From a virus, in IMG/VR virus record IMGVR_UViG_3300047157_000100, positions 1-40,151 of that record: a stretch of 40,151 nucleotides of DNA; one strand, written 5' to 3'. The translations under genes and the position numbers were made by a program. Below, piece by piece: positions 1-7,979 of the stretch. The first letter of the stretch is position 1; the number at the start of each line of letters is the position of its first letter. Below the pieces are notes generated by a model. It had not been told where the DNA came from. It worked only from the letters and a program-made list of their open reading frames with translations, and did not search any database.

Positions 1-295
1 CCTACACTGGTACACACTCTTTGTCAATTGTAAACTCTGGTACTATTCACATTGACATCTCATGTTGTCTTGTGTTACACTCGGGCACCTCGTGAATATT
101 ACCAATGTTTACCCTTGACATCATATGTTGTCTTGTGTTAGTACTCAAGGCCCGAGGCCTACCATAGATCCTTTGGTGTGTCAATGGTATTAGTACCAAT
201 CTTAGGTGTTGACACTGAGCATAGGCCTGTGTTATACTGGTGGGTTGACCAAAGAAGGGCCGGGGGGCCGGGATTGACATCTGTATTACTCAGAG
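1..295. repeat. Left terminal direct repeat
   Basis: This stretch recurs at the right end of the window (39858-40151). By eye the copies differ by two substitutions (near positions 12 and 88) and one base missing from the right copy in the spacer of the last promoter (near 215). Terminal redundancy of this size is usual for T7-like podoviruses that package concatemers. The mismatches are unusual for a true terminal repeat, so a population mixture or assembly closure is possible. Confidence 0.85.
21..238 (+). promoter_or_regulatory. Cluster of tandem sigma70-like promoters in the terminal repeat
   Basis: Four -35-like boxes face right: TTGTCA 21-26 with TATTCA 44-49; TTGACA 52-57 with TACACT 76-81; TTGACA 115-120 followed by TTAGTA 138-143; TTGACA 209-214 with TATACT 233-238. 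Spacers are 17-18 bases. The last three share TGTGTTA at the -10, which gives an extended -10 TGn. The second and third share a 26-bp block spaced 63 bp apart. They would feed the structural genes from the left end. Predicted from consensus only. Confidence 0.55.
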
Positions 296-366
296 TACCT
301 ACCTAGGCACAAAATAGGGTGAATTTAGCTAAAAAAGAAGTAAAACTTAGTTAAATTAACTACCAG

Positions 367-395
367 TTTACACTCAAGTAACCTTTTGATATAAC
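367..395 (+). promoter_or_regulatory. Sigma70-like promoter with extended -10
   Basis: TTTACA (367-372), a 17-base spacer, then TATAAC (390-395) preceded by TGA, which fits an extended -10. It faces the terminase operon. Consensus-based call. Confidence 0.5.
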
Positions 396-518
396 TAAAG
401 TTATACTTATGCACTACTTTGGTGCATGAGAGGGATAAAAGGGAGGTGTCTAGCGAGTCTAAGGTGTACCCTAGTTCACCCTAAGACATGTAAATAGTAC
501 CACTTATGTAAATAAAGC

Positions 519-547
519 TTGACTTTTGAGTAAAAGTATGATATAAT
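519..547 (+). promoter_or_regulatory. Strong sigma70 promoter for the terminase/portal operon
   Basis: TTGACT (519-524), 17-base spacer, perfect TATAAT (542-547). The block from AAATAAAGC upstream of the -35 through the -10 is nearly identical to the promoter at 8177-8205. Transcription would start near 554, giving a 5' leader of about 210 bases before the first gene. Confidence 0.8.
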
Positions 548-576
548 ATAAGGTATACTATAGAGGTACTTTAGAC

Positions 577-707
577 AGGCTCTAGAATACTAGTTATTCT
601 TTATTGTTATTAACTAGATTGTTAATTTAACAGATATATCATCCAGAGCCTTGTCGTTGGTACAGCTAAGGTCACATTATAGTCAGCAACAGACGTACTA
701 ATGTGAC
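577..707 (+). promoter_or_regulatory. Structured 5' leader with nested inverted repeats
   Basis: Three perfect stems can be read by eye. AGGCTCT (577-583) pairs with AGAGCCT (645-651). Nested inside it, CTAGTTA (590-596) pairs with TAACTAG (611-617). Downstream, GTCACATTA (671-679) pairs with TAATGTGAC (699-707). None is followed by a U-run, so none looks like a simple terminator. The position between a strong promoter and the small terminase gene suggests control of late transcript processing, stability or elongation. Confidence 0.5.
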
Positions 708-767
708 TCTCTAGACGTATCAAGGCGACAGGGTGATGACATAAGTTAAACATAAGGGAACTAGATA

Positions 768-1250
768 ATGTCTGAGGAAACTGAGACTGATTTAGATATG
801 CCAGAGACAACTATAGATATGCCTAAGACGCCTAAGAAGAGAGGTAGACCACCTAAAGCTAAGACAGAGGCTCTAAAGAAGGGCAACAGGGTAGCTAGGG
901 GTAGACCTAAGGGTGACGCTGCGCTGATCAATGAGTACAAGGCTAGGATGTTAGCTAGTCCTAAGTCTGCTAAGGTACTAGAGTCTATCTTTAATGCTGC
1001 ACTAGATGACGATCACAAGAGTCAGTCAGCCGCGTGGAAGATTATAGTAGATAGGATCATGCCTGTAGGTGCCTTTGAGAAGGAAGTACTGAAGGATGGA
1101 GGACGTAACGCAATTCAGATTAATATTAGCGGAATAACTTCTGCCGAGGTTACGACTCCTCAGGAAAGTACTTCAGAAGAAGACATTATTGATGGTGAGT
1201 ACAGTGGTCTTAGGGAGGTTTACTACGAGGAGAACAGGAGACCTAGTTAG
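768..1250 (+). CDS. Small terminase subunit (probable)
   Basis: A 160-residue protein with an acidic N-terminus, then a strongly basic stretch at about residues 22-50 holding two AT-hook-like RGRP cores, then a helical segment and an acidic tail. The small terminase subunit recognises phage DNA and loads the large subunit for packaging. The call rests on size, DNA-binding character, and position as the first gene of the operon, three genes ahead of the large terminase. The start at 768 has AAGGGA about 10 bases upstream and follows a leader of some 210 bases from the promoter at 519-547. No diagnostic residues can be named, so another DNA-binding protein is possible. Confidence 0.65.
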   Translation: MSEETETDLDMPETTIDMPKTPKKRGRPPKAKTEALKKGNRVARGRPKGDAALINEYKARMLASPKSAKVLESIFNAALDDDHKSQSAAWKIIVDRIMPVGAFEKEVLKDGGRNAIQINISGITSAEVTTPQESTSEEDIIDGEYSGLREVYYEENRRPS

Positions 1251-1253
1251 TGA

Positions 1254-1487
1254 TTGACTATACTAGGTGCTGAGTGGTGTCCAGCGTGTACGAGTATCAG
1301 GTCTAAGGTAGAGGAGTTAGGTGCGACATACAATTACATAGAGATACCTTTTGGAGAGGAGGGTTGGAGTTTAGTAGAATCATTAACTGGTAAGAGGACT
1401 ATCCCTCAATTATTCTTTTACATTGGTGGGACTAGTGATTTTAACGTAGTACTGGATGAATTAACAAAGGAAAGGGATAAAGCATGA
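1254..1487 (+). CDS. Glutaredoxin/thioredoxin-like protein
   Basis: A 77-residue protein of the thioredoxin fold. CPAC (residues 9-12) is the redox-active dithiol, and TIPQLFF (about 49-55) carries the cis-proline typical of glutaredoxins. It would reduce disulfides in the cytoplasm; in phages such proteins usually serve ribonucleotide reductase, and a class II reductase with a C-terminal cysteine pair is encoded at 27189-29060. It starts with TTG four bases after the small terminase stop. The nearest GGAG is about 13 bases away, so translation may depend on coupling. An in-frame TGA at 1251 rules out any earlier start. Its stop overlaps the next ATG (ATGA). Confidence 0.85.
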   Translation: MTILGAEWCPACTSIRSKVEELGATYNYIEIPFGEEGWSLVESLTGKRTIPQLFFYIGGTSDFNVVLDELTKERDKA

Positions 1488-2452
1488 GTAATCGAAAGGT
1501 TTTAGCTTTAGCTGTAGCGGCTACATTGAGTACACAGGGTGTTGTAGCTGAGCAGAGGATAAATGCGGAAGGAACTGGTGATTTACTAATGTTTCCTTTT
1601 TACAGTGTAGAGAATAACTCAAATACTTACTTACACATTAGCAACACTACTAATGATAACAAGGCTATAGTTATTAGGTTCATGGAGCACGTAAGTGGTG
1701 CCACTGTTCTAGAGTTTAGTGCGTACTTAGGTCCGTATGATATATTCCCTGTAGCACTGGCGAGCACTGAGGGTTCTGGTGGTTCTGTGTTGACTACGGA
1801 TACTACTTGTACTGTCCCGGAGTTAGGTACATCTAATGCTCCTTACGATGGCACACAGGAGACTTTGTTTAACGGTAAGTTGTTAAGGACACAGCCTTTT
1901 GTTCCTTACGTTTACAACTCTGATGTATCTAGTGACATCTCTAGGACTCAGCGTGGATACGTAGAAGTTATTGAGATGGGTGTAGTATCCCCGGACATTG
2001 ATGTATCTAAGTGTGATGATTTACGTACTCTTTGGAACACAGGTGTTTGGGGTACGGACCCTAAGTCTAACGTTAGTCCTCCTACTGGTGGTTTAAGTGG
2101 TAGTTCTATGTTCATTAATCCTAGTTTAGCGTACTCTATGGCTATTGATATTACTGCTATTGATGGTTGGGGTAAGGACGGAGTAGTGTATCATTCGTTA
2201 CGTGGTCCTGTTTTAACTGATGGTTCCACTACGGCTGACTTAGGTAATTTACAGGTAGATTACACTGGTCAGGTTGATGGTTCAGTAATGGCTACGTCTG
2301 CGCTTCTAGCGACTAAATCCATGATGAACGAGGTAGTAATTGAGCCTGCTATTGCGGCAGAGACAGATTGGGTGGTAACTTTTCCTACAAAAAAGTACTT
2401 GACCAACGGTACGACAGCTGGTGCCCCCGTTTACCGAGGTATACGACGGTAA
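1484..2452 (+). CDS. Secreted bacterial-type surface protein, N-terminal part (frameshifted)
   Basis: The 322-residue frame opens with a signal-peptide-like N-terminus: basic SNRK, a hydrophobic alanine/leucine core, and likely cleavage near VVA-EQ at about residue 22. The start of the mature protein (GTGDLLMFPFYSVENN, then ISNTTNDNKAIVIRF and AYLGPYDIF) resembles an uncharacterised secreted protein family I recall from Proteobacteria. Near its end the family-like segment TDWVVTFPTKK is followed by an abrupt 14-residue out-of-frame tail. The same family continues in the +1 frame from the C run at 2424-2428, so the intact protein would have about 448 residues. It sits between the terminase genes, an odd place for a secreted protein. 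Function unknown. Confidence 0.75.
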   Translation: MSNRKVLALAVAATLSTQGVVAEQRINAEGTGDLLMFPFYSVENNSNTYLHISNTTNDNKAIVIRFMEHVSGATVLEFSAYLGPYDIFPVALASTEGSGGSVLTTDTTCTVPELGTSNAPYDGTQETLFNGKLLRTQPFVPYVYNSDVSSDISRTQRGYVEVIEMGVVSPDIDVSKCDDLRTLWNTGVWGTDPKSNVSPPTGGLSGSSMFINPSLAYSMAIDITAIDGWGKDGVVYHSLRGPVLTDGSTTADLGNLQVDYTGQVDGSVMATSALLATKSMMNEVVIEPAIAAETDWVVTFPTKKYLTNGTTAGAPVYRGIRR

Positions 2453-2828
2453 GGTATCGACTAACGTAGCGTGTGAGACTCTATCTTTATCTCAGTTTGA
2501 CCGAGCGTCTAACAGTTCTACTAGTTCGGGTTCTTTTGTACCTACCTCGTCTTCTGGTATAGATGGTGAGCTATGTGACACAGTGACTGTACTGAAGTTT
2601 GCTAGTGATAGTGCACTACAGGTAGACGATACTATTGGTGTTTCGTTTAACTATGACGCTGGTGCTGTACGTTTAGTAGCGGATCAGGAGTTACCTGCGG
2701 ATAACAGTGGTACGGTGATTAAGGGTCTTCCTGTACTAGGTTTTGCTGGTACTCGTATTGTTAACGGTGATATGTCGTATGGTTACGCTGTATCTCACGT
2801 AAGTAACACGGTGACTTCAGGTGGATAA
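2421..2828 (+). CDS. Secreted bacterial-type surface protein, C-terminal part (+1 frame)
   Basis: This frame continues the protein starting at 1484. Removing one C from the run of five (2424-2428) gives AGAPFTEVYDGKV and restores a continuous chain. The segment holds two cysteines (in NVACETL and ELCDTV) and ends with GLPVLGFAGTRIVNG, which I recall as the conserved end of the same family. A GTG at 2421 exists, but no ribosome site precedes it, so independent translation is unlikely. Either the gene is broken, the base count is wrong, or ribosomes shift +1 at CCC-G. Confidence 0.6.
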   Translation: MPPFTEVYDGKVSTNVACETLSLSQFDRASNSSTSSGSFVPTSSSGIDGELCDTVTVLKFASDSALQVDDTIGVSFNYDAGAVRLVADQELPADNSGTVIKGLPVLGFAGTRIVNGDMSYGYAVSHVSNTVTSGG

Positions 2829-2925
2829 GTTTCCTAATGATCCTCTGGAGAAAGCCATTGTGGTTGTGGCTTTGTTTGTAGTTGTATCTTCTGTTGCTTT
2901 CATGGTGTACTTAGGTACGTCTTAG
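2821..2925 (+). CDS. Small membrane protein (34 aa)
   Basis: The frame GTG 2821 to TAG 2925 encodes MDKFPNDPLEKA followed by one hydrophobic segment of about 20 residues rich in valine and phenylalanine, ending YLGTS. It overlaps the end of the preceding frame by eight bases, as expected for coupled phage genes. One short membrane span with a charged N-terminus would fit a small holin-like or other inner-membrane protein. No family recognised. Confidence 0.5.
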   Translation: MDKFPNDPLEKAIVVVALFVVVSSVAFMVYLGTS

Positions 2926-2949
2926 GCTCTCTAGAGAATAACTTATTAT

Positions 2950-4200
2950 ATGACTGATTTAAATGTTGAATTACTACCTTGGCAGACAGAGGTGTACTCT
3001 GATCCCACACGGTTCAAGGTAGTAGCGGCAGGGCGACGGACAGGGAAGTCACGCCTCGCTGCATGGATGCTTATCATTAATGCTCTACAGACCGACAAAG
3101 GTCAAGTTTTTTACGTTGCGCCCACGCAGGGTCAGGCCCGTGACATCATGTGGCAGACTCTGTTGGAGCTAGGAAACCCTGTGATTACTGGTGCTCACAT
3201 CAATAATCTACAGATCAAGCTGGTCAACGGGGCCACGATTAGTCTCAAGGGAGCCGATAGGCCCGAGACAATGCGTGGTGTTTCCTTGAAGTTTCTCGTG
3301 ATGGACGAGTACGCAGACATGAAGCCTGACGTATGGGAGCAGATCCTCCGTCCAGCACTGGCTGACCAAAAGGGTTCAGCTATGTTCATAGGTACGCCTA
3401 TGGGCAGGAACCACTTTTACGAGTTGTACAAGTTTGCAGAGTTAGGTGAGGATGAGACTTACAAGGGGTGGCACTTTACGTCTTACGACAACCCTATCCT
3501 CGACCCTGAGGAGATAAATACTGCAAAGAAGTCTATGTCATCTTATGCGTTCCGACAGGAGTTTATGGCATCTTTTGAGGCCAGAGGTTCTGAGATGTTT
3601 AAGGAGGATTGGATACGCTTTGGTGAGGAGCCAGATGATGCTCAGTACTACATAGCTATTGACTTAGCTGGTTTTGAAGAAGTTAACAAGAAGAGAACAA
3701 AGAATGCGAGGTTAGATGAGACTGCCATTGCTGTTGTCAAGGTTGGTACTGATGGTTGGTTTGTCGAAAACATCATACATGGCCGATGGAGCCTTGATGA
3801 GACTGCCACCAAGATATTCCAAGCCGTCAGAGATTACGAGCCAGTTAGTGTTGGTATTGAGCGAGGAATTGCTAAGCAGGCGGTAATGAGTCCTCTGACA
3901 GACTTAATGAAGCAGTACGGTAGATTCTTTAGGGTTGAGGAGTTGACCCACGGTAACAAGAAGAAGACTGACAGGGTGATGTGGGCGTTACAGGGTCGAT
4001 TTGAGAACAGCCAGATAAGTCTAAAGAAGGCTGAGTGGAACACTAGATTCATGGATCAACTCTTCCAGTTCCCTGATCCTCTGACTCACGATGATTTAAT
4101 TGATGCCTTAGCGTACATAGACCAGCTAGCCAAAGTAGCGTACAGCTATGAATTTGAGGTTGATAACCACGAAATATTAGATATAGTAGCAGGATACTAA
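2950..4200 (+). CDS. Large terminase subunit (packaging ATPase and nuclease)
   Basis: A 416-residue motor protein that pumps DNA into the prohead and cuts the concatemer. Walker A is GRRTGKS (residues 28-34), with VVAAG before it. Walker B is LVMDE (about 116-120). A coupling-type segment FIGTPMGRNHFYELY follows at about 147-160. The RNase H-like nuclease half begins at YYIAIDLAG (Asp about 238), with further acidic residues in VGIERG and in DDLIDALAY near residue 388. Length is normal for the family. The ribosome site upstream is weak (AGAGAATAAC). The small terminase and portal flank it in the usual order. Confidence 0.96.
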   Translation: MTDLNVELLPWQTEVYSDPTRFKVVAAGRRTGKSRLAAWMLIINALQTDKGQVFYVAPTQGQARDIMWQTLLELGNPVITGAHINNLQIKLVNGATISLKGADRPETMRGVSLKFLVMDEYADMKPDVWEQILRPALADQKGSAMFIGTPMGRNHFYELYKFAELGEDETYKGWHFTSYDNPILDPEEINTAKKSMSSYAFRQEFMASFEARGSEMFKEDWIRFGEEPDDAQYYIAIDLAGFEEVNKKRTKNARLDETAIAVVKVGTDGWFVENIIHGRWSLDETATKIFQAVRDYEPVSVGIERGIAKQAVMSPLTDLMKQYGRFFRVEELTHGNKKKTDRVMWALQGRFENSQISLKKAEWNTRFMDQLFQFPDPLTHDDLIDALAYIDQLAKVAYSYEFEVDNHEILDIVAGY

Positions 4201-4201
4201 G

Positions 4202-4339
4202 ATGATGAACCCTGTACCAGATGAGTTAGTTAAGGCCATGGCTACCAAGAGAGTTTGGAGGCCCTTTAACACATACGGAATCTACATAATTTCTGCTGTA
4301 GTGTTTTTTACACTCGGTTACGTTTTAGCAATACTTTAA
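4202..4339 (+). CDS. Small membrane protein (45 aa)
   Basis: This frame follows the large terminase stop by one base (ATGATG at 4202) and ends 10 bases before the portal start. The protein has a basic N-terminal half (KRVWRPFNTYG) and one C-terminal membrane span of about 20 residues (from IYIISAVVFF to AIL). Size and topology suit a holin or other lysis-related protein, but I recognise no family. Together with 2821-2925 it is one of the few lysis candidates in the genome. Confidence 0.55.
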   Translation: MMNPVPDELVKAMATKRVWRPFNTYGIYIISAVVFFTLGYVLAIL

Positions 4340-4349
4340 GGAAAATACT

Positions 4350-6392
4350 ATGGCAGACGATATTCTAAGCCCTGAGCACTTGTCGATTGAAGAGTCCCTA
4401 GAAGAGTGGGTAATGACTAAGTGTGAAAACTGGAGAGATAATTTTGACAGTAACTACGAAGAAAAGTTTGAGGAATACTATAGGCTATGGCGAGGTCAAT
4501 GGAGTGCTCATGACACTGAAAGAGCGTCAGAGCGTTCTAGAATTGTCTCTCCTGCGTTACAGCAGGCTGTAGAGTCTAATGTAGCTGAACTAGAGGAAGC
4601 TACCTTTGGTCGTGGTAAGTGGTTTGACATTGAAGACGATGTAAACGACAAAGACAGCCAAGACATAATGTACCTACGTCAGAAGTTGAATGAGGACTTT
4701 GAGAAGACTAAGGTGCGTAAGGCTGTAGCAGAGTGTCTAATTAACTCAGCAGTCTTTGGTACAGGCATTGGTGAAATTGTACTAGAAGAGATTAAGGAGA
4801 TGGCTCCAGCTACTGAGCCTGTCATGGGTGGTGACTTAACTGCCGTAGGTGTAAACATTACTGACCGTGTGGTCGTTAAGTTAAAGCCTGTGATGCCTCA
4901 GAACTTCTTAATTGACCCTGTGGCTACAACAATTGAAGATGCTATGGGTGTAGCAATTGATGAGTTTGTCTCTATGCACTCTGTAGAGTTACTACAGGAG
5001 CAAGGGGTGTACAACGAAGGTTTGATTGAATCGGCAGCGCCTGATGCAGACCTAGAGCCAGATCAAGACTTAACGGTGTACAACGATGACAAAGTTCGGT
5101 TAACTAAGTACTACGGCCTAGTGCCTCGTGAACTACTAGAGGAAGAAGGAGTAGACGTAGAAGAAACAGGAATGTACGTTGAAGCCATTGTGGTAATTGC
5201 CAACGGTGGTACACTTCTGAAGGCTGAAGCTAACCCTTACATGATGCAGGATCGTCCTGTAGTTGCGTTTCCTTGGGACGTTGTACCTAGTCGTTTCTGG
5301 GGCCGAGGAGTCTGTGAGAAGGGTTACAACAGCCAGAAGGCCTTAGATACCGAGTTACGGGCACGTATTGACGCCCTTAGCCTCACTATTCATCCTATGA
5401 TGGCTGTAGATGCCACTAGGCTGCCTAGGGGTGCTAAGCCTGAGGTACGCCCCGGTAAGATGATTCTAACTAACGGAGATCCTCGTGAGGTACTACAACC
5501 GTTTAACTTTGGTCAAGTCGGACAAATCACGTTTGCACAGGCGCAAGCCCTCCAAGGCATGGTACAGCAGGCTACGGGCGCAGTGGACTCTGCGGGTATC
5601 GCGGGACAGGTTAATGGCGAGGCTACTGCTGCTGGGATCAGCATGTCTCTTGGTGCTATTATCAAGCGTCATAAGCGCACTCTTATAAACTTTCAGCAGT
5701 CTTTCTTGTTACCTTTCGTGACCAAGGCTGCTCACAGGTACATGCAGTTTGACCCTGAGAACTACCCAGTGTCTGACTACAAGTTTAACGCTACGTCCAC
5801 TCTGGGCCTCATTGCCAGAGAGTACGAGGTTACACAACTTGTACAACTCTTGCAGACTATGAAGCAAGATTCTCCAATTTATCCTGTGTTGATCCAGAGT
5901 ATCATTGACAACATGAACTTGAGTAACCGTGAAGAGCTTATTCAGTCTATGCAACAAGCATCTCAGCCTGATCCACAGGCACAGCAGATGCAACAACAGG
6001 CACAACAGATACAAATGGAGTTCCAGCAGAGTCAGACTAACGCTCTCAACGCACAAGCTGCTGAGTCTCAGGCAAGAGCAGGTAAGTACGGTATTGAGAC
6101 TGACCTAGCACCTAAGGAAGTTGAGATCAGTAAGATTAACGCATTGAATAAAAACTTAGCGGTTGGTAACGAAGATGACAAAGAGTTTGAGCGTAGACTT
6201 AGGGTTGCTGAAGTGTTGCTGAAGGAAGCTGAGCTAGACAACAAGAAGTTTGAAGGTGAAGCTAACAGACAATCCAAAAAGCAAGAGAAAGAACTACTTT
6301 CGTCACTCATGGAGGAACCAGCAGATCCACCCAGTGGTGGACCTACGGGACCCCGTGGACCTAATGTAGGACCAGCACCGGAGGCCCTATAA
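4350..6392 (+). CDS. Portal (head-tail connector) protein
   Basis: A 680-residue protein of the podovirus portal type. The portal forms the dodecameric ring at one capsid vertex through which DNA enters and leaves and to which the tail attaches. The N-terminus (residues 1-60) is acidic and helical with WRDNFDSNYEEKFEEYYRLW; the central part carries a long segment on the pattern PVVAFPWDVVPSRFWGRG; a glutamine-rich coiled-coil stretch lies at about 530-590; the tail ends with Gly/Pro-rich GPTGPRGPNVGP. AAGGA sits 8 bases before the ATG. It lies between the large terminase and the fibre/scaffold/capsid genes, the normal order. Confidence 0.92.
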   Translation: MADDILSPEHLSIEESLEEWVMTKCENWRDNFDSNYEEKFEEYYRLWRGQWSAHDTERASERSRIVSPALQQAVESNVAELEEATFGRGKWFDIEDDVNDKDSQDIMYLRQKLNEDFEKTKVRKAVAECLINSAVFGTGIGEIVLEEIKEMAPATEPVMGGDLTAVGVNITDRVVVKLKPVMPQNFLIDPVATTIEDAMGVAIDEFVSMHSVELLQEQGVYNEGLIESAAPDADLEPDQDLTVYNDDKVRLTKYYGLVPRELLEEEGVDVEETGMYVEAIVVIANGGTLLKAEANPYMMQDRPVVAFPWDVVPSRFWGRGVCEKGYNSQKALDTELRARIDALSLTIHPMMAVDATRLPRGAKPEVRPGKMILTNGDPREVLQPFNFGQVGQITFAQAQALQGMVQQATGAVDSAGIAGQVNGEATAAGISMSLGAIIKRHKRTLINFQQSFLLPFVTKAAHRYMQFDPENYPVSDYKFNATSTLGLIAREYEVTQLVQLLQTMKQDSPIYPVLIQSIIDNMNLSNREELIQSMQQASQPDPQAQQMQQQAQQIQMEFQQSQTNALNAQAAESQARAGKYGIETDLAPKEVEISKINALNKNLAVGNEDDKEFERRLRVAEVLLKEAELDNKKFEGEANRQSKKQEKELLSSLMEEPADPPSGGPTGPRGPNVGPAPEAL

Positions 6393-7979
6393 ATGAGTAA
6401 CGATCTAACTACTTTAGTGCTTCTAGAGAAGTTTAAGCAACGACTAGCAAAAATAGAAGCAAAAGGATCAACAGACGGCAAAGATGGTGCTCAAGGACCC
6501 AAGGGTGACACAGGACCTGCTGGTAAACAAGGTCCTAAGGGTCCTGTAGGTCCTCAGGGGCCTAAGGGTCCAGAAGGTCCTAAGGGTGCTGAAGGTACTG
6601 AGGGTGCTGATGGTGAAGCAGGAGTAGGTATAGTTGATGCCTATACGTCTGCTGACGGTGACTTAGTATTTGTAATGTCAGATGAATCTGAGGTATCCGT
6701 ACAGATGCCCCTAGCCACCAATGAAAGTGGTGAGACAATTGTGTACTCACAAGGTGGTGGCTCTGGTGGCGAAGGTGGTGCTATGGGTCCTGTTACCACA
6801 AGCATGGTAGTAACTGAGACTGACGTAATGTTTAGGGATGCTAAGGGGCGATTTAAGTCCACCGAGAATATTCCTGATCTCAAGAATCAGCTTGAGGTAA
6901 ACCGCTGGTTCCTTGAGCAGATTGAGGGCATTGAGGAGTTAGAGACTACGCAAGAGGCCATCATTGACCAGATTGACAAAAGCCTTGATGACCAAGCAAA
7001 GATTGTTGCCAAGGTAGAAGAGCTTTCTGTCACTAAGGGCGCAGTGGCCCGATACACGGTCAAGGGTACAGAGGTTAATGTAGCCACTAGGAATGGTGAG
7101 CTATATGTCGACAGTCCTAATGCGGCAGATGTTACCTTCATTAGCTTTGCGCCATTCGACTCAAACGGACAGGCCACTAAGCCTGCGAACCCTGATGACA
7201 TAGTTGAGTTCGTCGAAGCGGCTGGCTCTAGGAATGCTGGTGAGATTACTCGGTACAAGGTAGTCAGCGGAGACTATAACGCGCTGGCAGTAGAGTACCT
7301 GTCAGGCACCAACAACTTTGAGGTAGGCGAGGCTGAAGAGGTCTATGTCTACCCACAGAATCAGGCAGGCGTCAGCCAAGAGTATGTAGACCAAGGGCTT
7401 TCATCCAAGCTAGATAACTCAGGGGCTAACCAGCTACCTGATGACACTGATTGGAAGATTAGGCAACACACCTCAGAAGGCAAGAACAAGACACTGATAC
7501 ACGGCGTTGGTGGACGGCTTGGCGTTTATAACTTAAAGGAGCCTACCGAGTCACATCATGCGGCCACTAAGAGCTATGTAGATTCTAGGTCTAATTCTGG
7601 CGATGGTGTCTCTGCCTCTAGACCACCCGGCCTCAAGTTCATGTGCAGTATCGTTAACTTGCCGAATGGGTATTTCCAGTGGTGGGTAAAGGAAAGCACG
7701 GGTAATCAGCACTTAGAGCTTGCCACTACAGATAGAGATGGCATTGCTTGGGGAACCAATACGCCGCGTGAGGATGTGAAGTACACCCATCATCAACCCT
7801 TCACTATCTGGGAAGTATCAGGTGGTGGGTGGAAGATGAGGGTAACAGGCACTATCAGCAGGATTGATTTTCATCCTGACCATGCTCTTTGCTATGTCTC
7901 CAGCAAGACTGCCCTGAATGGAGGCAACTTCGCTAATGGGTCTGGGCCTTACTACATAACAATATCAGGAATTTTTTGA
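6393..7979 (+). CDS. Collagen-like tail fibre protein
   Basis: 528 residues. At about residues 26-75 there are Gly-X-Y triplets (such as GPKGDTGPAGKQGPKGP), a collagen-like triple-helical stalk. A helical region with repeated glutamates follows (about 155-215), then beta-rich modules. HHAATKSYVDSR near residue 390 is a linker often found in phage fibres. The C-terminal 120 residues are aromatic- and glycine-rich and probably form the receptor-binding tip. GGAGG lies 9 bases before the start, immediately after the portal stop. A homotrimer on the tail is likely. Placement between portal and scaffold separates it from the other fibre genes at 10622-15120. Confidence 0.8.
   Translation: MSNDLTTLVLLEKFKQRLAKIEAKGSTDGKDGAQGPKGDTGPAGKQGPKGPVGPQGPKGPEGPKGAEGTEGADGEAGVGIVDAYTSADGDLVFVMSDESEVSVQMPLATNESGETIVYSQGGGSGGEGGAMGPVTTSMVVTETDVMFRDAKGRFKSTENIPDLKNQLEVNRWFLEQIEGIEELETTQEAIIDQIDKSLDDQAKIVAKVEELSVTKGAVARYTVKGTEVNVATRNGELYVDSPNAADVTFISFAPFDSNGQATKPANPDDIVEFVEAAGSRNAGEITRYKVVSGDYNALAVEYLSGTNNFEVGEAEEVYVYPQNQAGVSQEYVDQGLSSKLDNSGANQLPDDTDWKIRQHTSEGKNKTLIHGVGGRLGVYNLKEPTESHHAATKSYVDSRSNSGDGVSASRPPGLKFMCSIVNLPNGYFQWWVKESTGNQHLELATTDRDGIAWGTNTPREDVKYTHHQPFTIWEVSGGGWKMRVTGTISRIDFHPDHALCYVSSKTALNGGNFANGSGPYYITISGIF

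Larger units (their letters stand above)
296..767. other. Gene-free leader between terminal repeat and first gene
   Basis: No ORF with a plausible start and ribosome site was found in these 472 bases. The stretch is AT-rich. It holds two sigma70-like promoters (367-395 and 519-547) and many inverted repeats: a 13-base palindrome-like AGTTAAATTAACT near 350, ATAACT/AGTTAT near 391-404, a 6-bp stem ATGCAC/GTGCAT near 409-427, and the larger stems at 577-707. Confidence 0.7.

Noticed and set aside
622-810. 62-codon minus-strand frame in the leader
   Set aside because: It overlaps the start of the small terminase and the leader stems and has no ribosome site or family resemblance.
5709-6481. Long antisense frames opposite the portal and fibre genes
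   Set aside because: Leucine- and serine-rich shadow translations of strongly supported genes, without ribosome sites.
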